The notes: a model not told the origin generated them from the sequence alone. A DNA stretch of 64,000 nucleotides from Agarilytica sp045430305 (GCA_045430305.1 JAILXW010000001.1:930001-994000), one strand, 5' to 3'; shown: positions 53,527-62,977, counted from the first letter of the stretch. Numbers and translations are program-made.

Positions 53527-55857
53527 TTAGAACTCTTCCCAGTCGTCATCACCATCAACACTGGGTCGCTCTTTGGCGGCAGGGCTGGCTTTAGACGATG
53601 TACGATCGGATGAATAGCTTGAAGGGCTCGCCGAAGCGCCATGGTTTACGCTTGTTGCTCCACTCCCTACGTTCGAGAAAAATTCCACAACGCGGTTCAT
53701 TGCCCTTGCTTGGTCTGACATTGCTTGCCCGGCCGCCGAAGCCTCTTCTACTAGAGCAGCATTTTGTTGGGTCATTTCATCCATTTGTGTTATCGCAGTG
53801 TTCACTTGCTCAATGCCACTGCTTTGCTCACGCGCGGCAGAAGCTATTTCCTGCATCGTTAACGTGACTTGGTCCACGGACTCTACAATTTCGGTTAACA
53901 CTTCACCCGAGCGGTTAACAAGTGATGTACCGTCTTCTACTTTAGATACACTATCGCGAATCAAATCTTTAATTTCCTTCGCTGCACCAGCTGATCGTTG
54001 CGCTAGATTACGAACCTCACCAGCGACTACCGCAAACCCCCGGCCTTGTTCGCCCGCCCTCGCAGCTTCTACCGCCGCGTTAAGTGCAAGTAGGTTCGTT
54101 TGGAATGCGATTTCATCGATAACACCGATAATGTCACTTATTTCTTTACTGGCTTTGTTGATTTCTTCCATCGCGGTAACAGCGCTTTCGACCACCGTGC
54201 CACCTTCTCGGGCCAGCGTCTGCGCACCAGAAGCCATATCATTCGCTTTTTGTGCATTATCTGCACTTTGTTTAACCGTAGAAGTCATTTCCTCCATACT
54301 GGCAGCGGTTTCTTCCAAGCTAGAAGCTTGCTCTTCGGTTCTCTGGCTTAGGTCAGCGTTACCTTGTGCAATTTCATCTGAACTTGTCGCGATGGAATTT
54401 GCAGAAATACGAATATTACTAATCACTTCTGTTAATTTGTCAGCCGTTACATTGGCATCATCTTTCATTTGACCAAAGGCGCCTCGATAATCACGCGTAA
54501 TACGCTCAGAAAGATCACCTTTCGCCATTGCGCCGAGCATTCTCACAACATCATTAACGGCAACTTCTACCGTGCTGACAAAGTTGTTTAAACCCTGGCT
54601 TAAGTTGAGGAAGAAACCATCTTTACCTTCGGTACTGATATTTACCGAGAAGTCTCCTGAGCTGGCAGCTTCAACCATGTTATCGATCTCAGATTCGATC
54701 GCGACTTCCTGTGTTCTATCTGCCCATTCAACTACGGTACCTACGCGTTCGTCCCCCCTAAATACCGGGTTGGCGATTACGGTAAATGTACGTCCACCAG
54801 CACTAGCCTTGCCGTGATACGTCGTTTTTAAGTCTCGCAATATATTGCGTTGATGCGCTGGGTTTTTGTGAAAAATATCAATATTCACCCCCATAAGTTT
54901 GTTCACATCAAAATGCGGTAAATCCTTTTTAATATCGGCTTCCGCATTGCGCATCATATTTTCTACAGATTTATTTAAGTAGATAATATTGGCATCGGGG
55001 TCTGCAATCATGACATTGGTTGTGACGTTATCTAGCGCTTGTTTTATACGCTCATTTTCCGCCGCCTGAAGCTGCTCTTCACGCTCTTTAGAAACTCGCG
55101 CTGTTTTATCTTCCCATTCTACGAGCGTCCCTATTCGAGTGCCCGCCAAGTCAAACCAAGGCGTCGCGATAAGGCCAAAGATGAGCCCGCTGACGTGAAT
55201 ATCAGTACTATAAGGTTCTTTTAAATCGCTGAGTAAGCGGCGCTGATGTTCAGGGTGCTCATGAAAGTTATCAATGTTCGTACCTATGAGCTTATCAACG
55301 TTAAATCCAGATAGCGCCTTGCGCAGTTCCGATTCATTTGCGCGCAACATGGCCGTCACGGTTTCATTCATATAAACAATATCGTTGTTCATATCTGCCA
55401 ACATAACATTGGCCTGACACAGTTTAAGAGCATTCGCTAACTGCGATTGTTTTTTGTTGGCGGAAATGTCAGTGGCAAACTTCACAATTTTGTAAGGCTG
55501 GCCATCGTCGCCAATTAACGGATTGTAAGAAGCATGAATCCAGACACTATCACCGGTTTTACTAAAGCGTTCAAATTCCGCAACTTTCGATTGACCTCGG
55601 CCCAGGTCTGACCAAAAGTTTTTATAATCTATGGATTGCCTGTAGGTCGGCTCAACAAAAATACTGTGATGCTTACCTTCAATTTCATCTAAACGGTAAC
55701 CCATTACCGCTAGAAAATTCTCGTTAGCAGTGATGATGTTCCCATTCACATCAAACTCGATAACCGCCTGGGACCGACTGACCGCCTCAAGTTTATCGGC
55801 AAGCTCTTTGTAATCACCACCGCCACCTACACCAAGAGATTTCAGAAAGTTTTTCAT
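53527..55857 (-). CDS. Soluble PAS-containing chemoreceptor (Aer2/McpB-like position)
   Basis: 776 residues from ATG 55857 (MKNFLKSLG); a GTG nine codons earlier has no better ribosome site. No transmembrane helix is present, so it is cytoplasmic. Three PAS domains lie at about 25-140, 145-255 and 275-385, the second and third very alike (NxMxADxxxxIxYxN, FHxxPxHQRxxLxDL). A HAMP-like segment (about 395-480) and a methyl-accepting signalling domain (about 490-740) follow, with hairpin tip IDEIAFQTNLLALNAAVEAARAGEQGRGFAVVAGEVR. The protein ends in DWEEF, an xWxxF pentapeptide for CheR binding. Probably a redox, gas or small-ligand sensor. Confidence 0.93.
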   Translation of the reverse strand: MKNFLKSLGVGGGGDYKELADKLEAVSRSQAVIEFDVNGNIITANENFLAVMGYRLDEIEGKHHSIFVEPTYRQSIDYKNFWSDLGRGQSKVAEFERFSKTGDSVWIHASYNPLIGDDGQPYKIVKFATDISANKKQSQLANALKLCQANVMLADMNNDIVYMNETVTAMLRANESELRKALSGFNVDKLIGTNIDNFHEHPEHQRRLLSDLKEPYSTDIHVSGLIFGLIATPWFDLAGTRIGTLVEWEDKTARVSKEREEQLQAAENERIKQALDNVTTNVMIADPDANIIYLNKSVENMMRNAEADIKKDLPHFDVNKLMGVNIDIFHKNPAHQRNILRDLKTTYHGKASAGGRTFTVIANPVFRGDERVGTVVEWADRTQEVAIESEIDNMVEAASSGDFSVNISTEGKDGFFLNLSQGLNNFVSTVEVAVNDVVRMLGAMAKGDLSERITRDYRGAFGQMKDDANVTADKLTEVISNIRISANSIATSSDEIAQGNADLSQRTEEQASSLEETAASMEEMTSTVKQSADNAQKANDMASGAQTLAREGGTVVESAVTAMEEINKASKEISDIIGVIDEIAFQTNLLALNAAVEAARAGEQGRGFAVVAGEVRNLAQRSAGAAKEIKDLIRDSVSKVEDGTSLVNRSGEVLTEIVESVDQVTLTMQEIASAAREQSSGIEQVNTAITQMDEMTQQNAALVEEASAAGQAMSDQARAMNRVVEFFSNVGSGATSVNHGASASPSSYSSDRTSSKASPAAKERPSVDGDDDWEEF

Positions 55858-55911
55858 ATTTTTTTCGCCCTGTATTCCCGTCACCGAGTTTCTATAACAA
55901 CCGTTAAAATA

Positions 55912-56481
55912 TTATTTTTCTTCGTTTTCTAATTGCGCACTAATATTTGAAAGATTCGGAATATCTTCAACCGATAGCAATTTGTCGATGTTCAACAAAA
56001 TCACCATTTTTTGGTCTACATTAACCAAACCCTTAATAAATTCGGTATTTAAGGAATTACCGATATCTGGTGCTGGGCGCATATCTTGTTCAGATAATGC
56101 ATACACATCTGATACTGCATCCACCACTGTTCCCATAATACGCTCGCCGTTATCTGTCTGAACCTTCAAAACAATAACTACCGTGATGGGGGTATACTCG
56201 ATACTCTCCATTCCAAAACATTGTCGCAGATCAATAATAGGTACAATCGTTCCGCGTAAATTAATAACACCCTTAATGTGTTTCGGTGCATTTGGAATAG
56301 GCGTTGCAGTTTCCCACCCTCGTATTTCTTGCACACATAAAATATCCACACCATATTCTTCGCCGGCGACAATAAATGTAAGAAACTGATCTGTTTCATC
56401 CGACTCTAGCTCCATTCCTGAAGCTGATTCAATATTTCTTACTTTTTCAGAATCTATGTGTGCAGATTTTTGAATTTGCAT
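55912..56481 (-). CDS. cheW: Chemotaxis coupling protein CheW
   Basis: 189 residues with a single CheW domain (FLTFIVAGEEYGVDILCVQEIRGW, IPNAPKHIKGVINLRGTIVPIIDLRQCFG). It links the receptor and CheA. The N-terminal about 30 residues are polar and variable. A good AGGGGA ribosome site precedes the ATG; 9 bases after cheA. Confidence 0.95.
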   Translation of the reverse strand: MQIQKSAHIDSEKVRNIESASGMELESDETDQFLTFIVAGEEYGVDILCVQEIRGWETATPIPNAPKHIKGVINLRGTIVPIIDLRQCFGMESIEYTPITVVIVLKVQTDNGERIMGTVVDAVSDVYALSEQDMRPAPDIGNSLNTEFIKGLVNVDQKMVILLNIDKLLSVEDIPNLSNISAQLENEEK

Positions 56482-56490
56482 AGTCGTCCC

Positions 56491-59058
56491 CTACAGGCCT
56501 GAATGCGGTTGCATTGAATTTTGTTTTTGCTGCGCTTGAGCTTGTGCTTGTGCTTGTGCGATTAAATTCTGCGCAGCGTCTTGCATAAGGCGGTAGTTAT
56601 CACCCGCGAGACGGACAATTCCTGGAATATCGACAATTAAGGCGACGGTACCGTCGCCTAATATTGTTGCACCAGAAACACCTTTAACTCTTTCATAGTT
56701 TTGTTCCAAACTCTTGATCACCACTTGTTGCTGCGCCAATAGCTCTTCTACCACAATGCCAACTTTCTCACCCTCAGATTCTACGACGACCATGAGCGAA
56801 CCTTCGAGGTCTTCGCAATCAACTGGAATATCAAACGCCTTAGCGAGCCGAATGATTGGCACATACTCTTCTCGCAAACGGAAAACATAACTACCGCCTG
56901 CCACTCGATTAATAAATTCGTTTTTACATTGCAACGACTCGACAATTGAGACGATAGGAAAGATATAGGTATGATTGGCCACACGAACGAGCTGACCATC
57001 GAGAATAGCGAGCGTAAGGGGTAAACGTATCGTGATTGTTGAGCCTACATCTATCTCCGATTGAATATCGATAACACCGTTAAGCGCTTGAATATTGCGC
57101 TTAACCACATCCATTCCCACACCTCTGCCACTGACATCACTAATCTCATTGGCAGTGGAAAAACCAGGGTGGAAAATTAAATCAAAGGCTTGCTCTTTAC
57201 TTAAACCTTCTGCATCAGCTTCGGTTAACACGCCTTTTTCTATGGCTTTGCTGATAAGCGCTTGTGCATCAAGACCCTTGCCGTCATCGGTAACCTCTAT
57301 TACGACATTGCCACCCTGGTGGTACGCATTTAAACGTACTGTGCCACTGGGAGTTTTACCTTTGGCAATGCGATCTGCTGAAGATTCCACCCCATGGTCC
57401 ACGGCGTTTCGCACCAAATGTACGAGTGGGTCGCCTATTTTTTCGAGTACCGTTTTATCTAATTCGGTTTGGTCTCCGAGGATATCAAGTTCGATTTCTT
57501 TTCCGAGGTTTTGACTAAGGTCTCGCACCATTCGGGGAAACCGACTAAAAACGAAACTGATGGGTAACATGCGTATACGCATGACGCTTTCTTGTAATTC
57601 TCTCGTATTCTGTTCGAGCTGGGTTAAACCTTCTAGTAAGTTGGGCAAGCGTTCGAGTTCAAATTCGCTACCGAGCTGACCTAGCATCGACTGAGTTATA
57701 ACGAGTTCGCCCACCATATTGATGAGGTTGTCTACTTTATCAATACCGACACGAATCGATGTAGACTCTGCCGAGGCTTGTTTTGGTTTTGCCTTGCTCA
57801 CCGGAGCCACCGTAGTGTCTTTCACTGTGGTGTCCTGCACCGCTTCTTGGTCGCTATCTAGTTCTGCTGCCTGCTCACTATCTGTACTTTGTATTCGCGT
57901 TTCGGCATCGTCAATAAAAACACCGGAAACAGACTTAATTTCGATGTGCGCTTCATCTTCAACCCATTCAAAGACTTCTCGTAATGCCGGCTCGTCTGTT
58001 GACTTAGCATCGACTAAAATGGTCCAGCCCAGATAGCAATGTTCTGGGTTCATTGCGGTAAACTCTGGGAGTTTGATATGCGTTTTAATTGAGCATACTG
58101 TGCCAATATCTGACAATGTACGAATCAATTTAAGCGGGTCGTTTCCGGTAAGTAAAACACTGTCATTTGGGATGAAATCTATCGACCAAAAGGTTTCCCC
58201 TACAGCGTCCTCAACCTCGCCTCGCGAAAATGCTGTTTTTTCTTGTATTTCAAGGTCAGACTCATCACTAACCCACTCAAATATTTCTTCTACGTCTTGC
58301 TTGCCTACATTGCTTTTTAGTTCGAGCTGCCAATGCAAATAATTTACTTCTGCATCGAAGGAAGCAAATGAGGGCACTTTATCTGTGACGGTGTAACACC
58401 GAAGCTCACCCAGTTTGGCAAGTTCCCGAATGAGTCTAAGCGGGTCATTACCCGTTTTGTATATTTCTTCATTAGGATGAAAGTCGATAAACCAATAACG
58501 ACACTCACCACTTTGTTCTAATTCAATTTCTTGAGCAACATCACTAGAAGTATCATTTTTCTGAACGGCGGTTTGTTCACTGGCTGGAGATGTCTTTTTA
58601 GAGCCGCTTTTTTTACTTTTCGGTTTGCTGCTTTTCTTTGTACCTTCATCTTTCGCAGCACTTTCGTCTTTGCCTTCCAAGATGGCTTTGAATTCTGCCA
58701 GCACTTGATCTGATAGTTCTGTCGAAGCATCTTGACCGTCTTGCAACATGGAAAGCATTTCGCGTAAACAATCTACTGATTGCAGAAACAAATTTACATA
58801 TGAACTCGATAACCCACGTTCACCCGCTCGAATTTGGTCGAGCAGAGTTTCCATCTCATGGGTAAATTCAGATATATTTTTGAAACCAAAAGTGGCACTA
58901 CCACCTTTAATAGAATGTGCCGCACGAAAAATGGCATTAATCACTTCTGCATCAACCTCATTTGGATCTAACTCCATTAATGAGGTTTCCATGACATCTA
59001 CGTTTTCAAAACTTTCTTCGAAAAAGACTTGTTGAAACTGCGATAGATCGATAGCCAT
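56491..59058 (-). CDS. cheA: Chemotaxis histidine kinase CheA with duplicated middle domain
   Basis: 855 residues. Hpt domain with phospho-His48 in RAAHSIKGGSATFGF, a Lys/Ser-rich linker (about 128-175), then two related segments (about 186-272 and 289-375) that both read W-x-IDF-x-P...TGNDPL-x-LIR...YL-x-W...FEWV-x-DE. The dimerisation helices, the ATPase domain (HLVRNAVDHGVE, DDGKG, GRGVGMDVVKR) and a CheW-like regulatory domain follow. The end carries alternating Ala-Gln (AQAQAQAQ) from a hexanucleotide repeat. The kinase is complete and should phosphorylate CheY and CheB. Confidence 0.96.
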   Translation of the reverse strand: MAIDLSQFQQVFFEESFENVDVMETSLMELDPNEVDAEVINAIFRAAHSIKGGSATFGFKNISEFTHEMETLLDQIRAGERGLSSSYVNLFLQSVDCLREMLSMLQDGQDASTELSDQVLAEFKAILEGKDESAAKDEGTKKSSKPKSKKSGSKKTSPASEQTAVQKNDTSSDVAQEIELEQSGECRYWFIDFHPNEEIYKTGNDPLRLIRELAKLGELRCYTVTDKVPSFASFDAEVNYLHWQLELKSNVGKQDVEEIFEWVSDESDLEIQEKTAFSRGEVEDAVGETFWSIDFIPNDSVLLTGNDPLKLIRTLSDIGTVCSIKTHIKLPEFTAMNPEHCYLGWTILVDAKSTDEPALREVFEWVEDEAHIEIKSVSGVFIDDAETRIQSTDSEQAAELDSDQEAVQDTTVKDTTVAPVSKAKPKQASAESTSIRVGIDKVDNLINMVGELVITQSMLGQLGSEFELERLPNLLEGLTQLEQNTRELQESVMRIRMLPISFVFSRFPRMVRDLSQNLGKEIELDILGDQTELDKTVLEKIGDPLVHLVRNAVDHGVESSADRIAKGKTPSGTVRLNAYHQGGNVVIEVTDDGKGLDAQALISKAIEKGVLTEADAEGLSKEQAFDLIFHPGFSTANEISDVSGRGVGMDVVKRNIQALNGVIDIQSEIDVGSTITIRLPLTLAILDGQLVRVANHTYIFPIVSIVESLQCKNEFINRVAGGSYVFRLREEYVPIIRLAKAFDIPVDCEDLEGSLMVVVESEGEKVGIVVEELLAQQQVVIKSLEQNYERVKGVSGATILGDGTVALIVDIPGIVRLAGDNYRLMQDAAQNLIAQAQAQAQAQQKQNSMQPHSGL
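56534..56557 (-). repeat. Hexanucleotide repeat, four units, in the 3' end of cheA
   Basis: Four in-frame copies of gcttgt (the first gcttga) give alternating Ala-Gln on the minus strand, 15 codons or so before the stop. Length change would alter only the tail. Confidence 0.8.
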
Positions 59059-59106
59059 AATATTTTCGCTAAAGGTGTAGGCTAGGCCGAATAGAGGGCG
59101 GATTAA

Positions 59107-59469
59107 TTATAGTACTTTACCAATGGTGGCTAATAGCTGCTCTGGGTTGAATGGCTTCACAATCCACCCAGTGGCACCTGCTGCTTTACCTTCGCCCTTT
59201 TTATCTGAGCTAGATTCGGTTGTAAGCATAAGAATCGGTGTAAATTTAAAGCTTGGTAAACTACGCAACTCTTTAATGAGGCTTATCCCATCCATATTCG
59301 GCATATTGATATCGGAAATAACCAAGTCGAAACCACCGGCTGACTTTGCTTTGTTGAGCGCATCAACACCATCTTCTGCTTCTTGAACGTCGTGACCTGC
59401 ACTTTTTAAAGTGAAGCTCACCATCTGTCGCATTGAAGCCGAATCATCGACAGCTAGAATCTTTGCCAT
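59107..59469 (-). CDS. cheY: Chemotaxis response regulator CheY
   Basis: 120 residues, a single receiver domain. The acidic pair is Asp8-Asp9, the phospho-acceptor Asp53 (LVISDINMPNMDG), Thr in MLTTES and Lys in VKPFNP. A good GGAG ribosome site. Placed between the STAS gene and cheA. Whether it acts on FliM or on another output is open. Confidence 0.93.
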   Translation of the reverse strand: MAKILAVDDSASMRQMVSFTLKSAGHDVQEAEDGVDALNKAKSAGGFDLVISDINMPNMDGISLIKELRSLPSFKFTPILMLTTESSSDKKGEGKAAGATGWIVKPFNPEQLLATIGKVL

Positions 59470-59504
59470 TAAGATTTCTCCATTAGGTTTTCTGTAAAAT
59501 ATTA

Positions 59505-59789
59505 TTAGTGAATGCCAAGCTCTTCTTCTAAGCCAAGCACACCTGCCGCAGAGATAAGTTTTTCTGAGGGTTCTTGCCAGTCAAGGGTAATTTGATGCTC
59601 TTTTGCGGAGTGCACAAAGGCCAATAATAATTGTAGGCCTGCGGTATCCGCCCGCGCGACAGATTCAGCATGAATGACGACACGATCGTTTTCATGTTGG
59701 CCAACGAGCGTTTCGAGCTCTTCATGCAAACCATGAACATTTGCGATTGTAAGATTTTCGGGTAATGAGATATCGACTGTAGACGCCAT
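59505..59789 (-). CDS. STAS-domain protein of the che cluster
   Basis: 94 residues, one STAS domain. The usual phosphoserine motif DSSGLG is here ADTAGLQLL with Thr49, so phosphorylation by a GHKL kinase is uncertain. It begins the che run, 35 bases before cheY. Related proteins sit in front of cheY in other Che2-like clusters (recalled, not verified). Its partner is unknown; it differs clearly from the HsbA-like protein at 50277. Confidence 0.85.
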   Translation of the reverse strand: MASTVDISLPENLTIANVHGLHEELETLVGQHENDRVVIHAESVARADTAGLQLLLAFVHSAKEHQITLDWQEPSEKLISAAGVLGLEEELGIH

Positions 59790-60032
59790 GCTGCCTTCCC
59801 CTTCGCCAGAGATTGCTTTTCATCTAATTCTAGCCCTAGTTTCAAATCTTGCTACAAATTCTAATTAAATCGATACGAAGCAGAAACTAAACACTTCGCC
59901 GATTAATGGTTAGAATTTTGAGTTTGATAATCTCCGATAGACATAACTAAAGCGACTTAAAAACCAAAAGATTTTTCGCCCAGCAAACACTTAACACGTT
60001 ATTCGGATACGGATTGAAGGTAATTAGCAGTG

Positions 60033-60476
60033 CTATATTTTGTTACGGGAAAAGTTTTGTGCCACCCATTCGTCGACACTTTTTTGCTCCAGAGCCTCAA
60101 GCGCGCTGTCTTCATCTTTGCTCAGCTTAGCGATATGCTCTCTCAGCTTTTCATGCTTTAGGTGACATTGATGCCAAAAAGCAATCGCAATATCCACTTC
60201 CTGTTGAATTCGGGCGACCTCACTGCGTTGAATCTCACAAGAATTTGCTAGCTGCTGTAGAAACTCACGGTTTTGCATGAGCGATTCCGCTCGTAAGCCT
60301 TGCGTGCGCTGCTGGAACTTTGTTTCGTACTCACTGTAATACGCGAGCAGATCACCACTTCGCTGCTTTTCTTCTTCAAGCTTTTTTTGCCGGTCTGCCA
60401 GTATTGCTGCCGCTTCGTCTTCTTTGCGCTTAGCCATATCAGCCACAACGACCAGACGTTTTGAGGCGCGAGGCAT
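60033..60476 (-). CDS. fliJ: Flagellar export chaperone FliJ
   Basis: 147 residues, nearly all coiled coil, with charged heptads (ADRQKKLEEEKQR, EYETKFQQRTQG, QREVARIQQEV-like). FliJ binds FliI and FlhA in the export ATPase complex. Its ATG overlaps the fliI stop (TAATG). Weak sequence conservation, but position and size are decisive. Confidence 0.92.
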   Translation of the reverse strand: MPRASKRLVVVADMAKRKEDEAAAILADRQKKLEEEKQRSGDLLAYYSEYETKFQQRTQGLRAESLMQNREFLQQLANSCEIQRSEVARIQQEVDIAIAFWHQCHLKHEKLREHIAKLSKDEDSALEALEQKSVDEWVAQNFSRNKI

Positions 60477-61951
60477 TAGCGTTTACCTGCGTGTTGCCTT
60501 TTTAAGGCACCCGGTTTCGAGCCAGAAGCTCTTGCTGCTCGTGGTTTTGGTGGAGGGGATTTCAGAGTATTTTGATTACCAGGGTTAGCCGGCGCGTTTA
60601 CCGCTTGCCCCGGATTAAGGACGGCATTCAACATGGTAAGGCTCTGCGCGTAGGGCGCTGCTTCCACCATTTTTTGCCCGATAAACTTCTGCAGATGCGG
60701 ATAGCGCTCGATAGCACCATCAATTTCTGGGTCGCTACCCTTGCTGTATGCACCAATGGTGATGAGATCTTTATTCGTTCTGTAAGTCGCTAGCTGCTGC
60801 TTAAAGCGTTGTGCCTTGGTGAGGTGCGCATCATCAACGATATTTGGCATTACACGGCTAACCGAGGCTTCAACATCAATCGCTGGATAGACGCCCTGCT
60901 CGGCCAAGTTTCGCGATAAAACAATATGACCATCTAGAATTGCTCGTGCCGAATCTGCAATCGGGTCTTGTAAATCGTCCCCTTCGGTAAGTACGGTGTA
61001 AAAAGCAGTGATTGAGCCGCCGCCTTTATCTGCATTCCCCGCCCTTTCGACCAATTCGGGTATGCGTGAAAAAACCGAAGGCGGGTACCCTTTAGTTGCA
61101 GGCGGTTCGCCAATGGCGAGTGAAATTTCTCGTTGCGCTTGACCGTATCGCGTTAAGGAGTCCATTAGCAGCAATACACTTTTGCCCTGATCTCGATAAT
61201 ATTCGGCAATACGTGAAGAAAGTTGCGCGGCACGCAGACGCATTAGCGGTGCATCGTCGGCAGGCGAGGCGACGACAATCGCTCGCTTCAAACCTTCTTC
61301 ACCAAGGATATGATCAACGAATTCACGTACCTCTCGACCACGCTCACCAATCAAACCTACGACGACGATATCCGCTTGAGTAAAGCGTGTCATCATGCCC
61401 AACAAAACACTTTTACCTACACCACTACCAGCAAATAAGCCGATACGCTGACCTTTGCCAACCGTCAATAACGCGTTTATCGCTCGAATACCAACATCTA
61501 AAGGTTCATCGATGGGGTGACGCTTCAAAGGGTTAATTGTCGAGGCGTGCAGCTCTACTTGGTCGCCCTGATTTACTGGGCCTTTTCCGTCAAGCGGCTG
61601 ACCAACACCATTGAGTATGCGGCCAATAAGGTGATCACCCAGGGACACTTTTTTATGGTCATCTACTGGAACTACTTTAGCGCCGGGTTGCAACCCTTCG
61701 ACTTTTTGCACCGGCATTAGGTATGTGATTTGATTGTGAAAACCAACTACTTCGGCTTCTATTTCTCTGCCGTTTTGCATGATGACTCTGCACTGACGGC
61801 CAATGCTAACATTAAGGCCAACAGCTTCCAGAGTAAGCCCAACCATTCGCGTTAATCTACCCTGGGCGAGCACAGGCTCTTGTAACCGTTCGTACTGACG
61901 GTATTTATGCAGTTTATTTTTGAGTGAAAACTCAGACGTCTCCAGGCTCAT
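60476..61951 (-). CDS. fliI: Flagellum-specific export ATPase FliI
   Basis: 491 residues from ATG 61951, which follows AGGTGA at good spacing; the open frame extends to 62059 but overlaps fliH and is not FliI-like there. Walker A GLFAGSGVGKSVLLGMM, Walker B SVLLLMDSLTRYGQAQREISLAIGEPPATKGYPPSVFSRIPELVERAG, as in F1/type III ATPases. The basic C-terminal tail (after NAPANPGNQNT) is longer than usual. It overlaps fliH by 20 bases. Confidence 0.97.
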   Translation of the reverse strand: MSLETSEFSLKNKLHKYRQYERLQEPVLAQGRLTRMVGLTLEAVGLNVSIGRQCRVIMQNGREIEAEVVGFHNQITYLMPVQKVEGLQPGAKVVPVDDHKKVSLGDHLIGRILNGVGQPLDGKGPVNQGDQVELHASTINPLKRHPIDEPLDVGIRAINALLTVGKGQRIGLFAGSGVGKSVLLGMMTRFTQADIVVVGLIGERGREVREFVDHILGEEGLKRAIVVASPADDAPLMRLRAAQLSSRIAEYYRDQGKSVLLLMDSLTRYGQAQREISLAIGEPPATKGYPPSVFSRIPELVERAGNADKGGGSITAFYTVLTEGDDLQDPIADSARAILDGHIVLSRNLAEQGVYPAIDVEASVSRVMPNIVDDAHLTKAQRFKQQLATYRTNKDLITIGAYSKGSDPEIDGAIERYPHLQKFIGQKMVEAAPYAQSLTMLNAVLNPGQAVNAPANPGNQNTLKSPPPKPRAARASGSKPGALKRQHAGKR

Positions 61952-62888
61952 TCTCATCACCTGTTTGGTCGTGGTTTTCTTGGGAGGCATTGCCTTCAAG
62001 AGTGAGCGCAGTGTGATCTGGAGCTGTCTCCGCCATCTTTGGCGCTTCCGATTCATCACTTTGGGGCGCTTCTATTTCTGGAAGCTCCATTACTGGAGCA
62101 ACCTGCGATTCTTCAACGTCGCCTTGCTCGCAAATATTATCAAGAAAACTTCGCAAACGACTTTCAATGGTGTAATCGACAATACTTTCTTGTGTTTCAA
62201 CACGAAAACCGCCTGGTTTTATGCTGTCATCAATACTAACCGACCAGTTTCGTAGGTTCGATGGTAAGTGTTTTTCTACCAGTTTGGCATCATGTGGTGA
62301 CACCACGACTTCGATATTGATTGAGCCTGCAGGTAACGCAGTAATAGCATGCTTTATAATTTTAAGCAGTTTTTTCGGTTGTAATGAGATTTCATCTTGC
62401 AGTAAACCCTGAGCAAAGTGTACGGCCATATCGACAATAATTTTTTCTAGAGACCCTTCTTGCTCTTGCATGGGCGCTAACAAATTACTAGCAATGTGAT
62501 TCAGTGTGTTTGCCTCGCTAGTTATACGCGCATGCGTATCTTTATAGGCTTTTTGTTCGCCCTGGCGCTGCCCTTTAGCAGTACCATCTTGCAAACCTTT
62601 TGCTAAGCCTTCTTGATAACCTTGCTCGTAGCCTTCTTTTTTTGCCTCTTCGGCCAACTTAGCTAACGCTTCTGCGGTAAGCGCCTTTGGCTTTACCGGG
62701 GCATTATAGTCTTCAACTAACTCTGACCCTTCTGGGGCATCTTTTTGTTTCTGCTTATCTTTTTTTGCGCTGAAGACTAGGCGAGACTTTTTGCTCGCGA
62801 CGGTAGGTATCTTCCATGAGCTAATATCACCTTCATTTTCAAGTGACTCAAAAGGAATACGATTCATGTTTTTAGGTGAGTCACTCAT
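61932..62888 (-). CDS. fliH: Flagellar assembly protein FliH
   Basis: 318 residues. The central part has the FliH glycine-rich pattern EGYEQGYQEGLAKGLQDGTAKGQRQGEQ (about 90-118), then a helical C-terminal domain that binds FliI. The tail after about residue 265 is acidic and Pro/Ala-rich, longer than in E. coli. It regulates the FliI ATPase. 89 bases after fliG. Confidence 0.94.
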   Translation of the reverse strand: MSDSPKNMNRIPFESLENEGDISSWKIPTVASKKSRLVFSAKKDKQKQKDAPEGSELVEDYNAPVKPKALTAEALAKLAEEAKKEGYEQGYQEGLAKGLQDGTAKGQRQGEQKAYKDTHARITSEANTLNHIASNLLAPMQEQEGSLEKIIVDMAVHFAQGLLQDEISLQPKKLLKIIKHAITALPAGSINIEVVVSPHDAKLVEKHLPSNLRNWSVSIDDSIKPGGFRVETQESIVDYTIESRLRSFLDNICEQGDVEESQVAPVMELPEIEAPQSDESEAPKMAETAPDHTALTLEGNASQENHDQTGDENEPGDV

Positions 62889-62977
62889 ATTTATCTATTT
62901 TACTCAGAAGTGCGGGGTAAAAAATGGTGGGTGTAAAGAGTACATTGAATACTAAAACCTATCACAGATATAGCGCG

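Noticed and set aside
53798..54472. 224-codon ORF antisense to the chemoreceptor
   Set aside because: Typical shadow of the alanine- and serine-rich MCP signalling domain.
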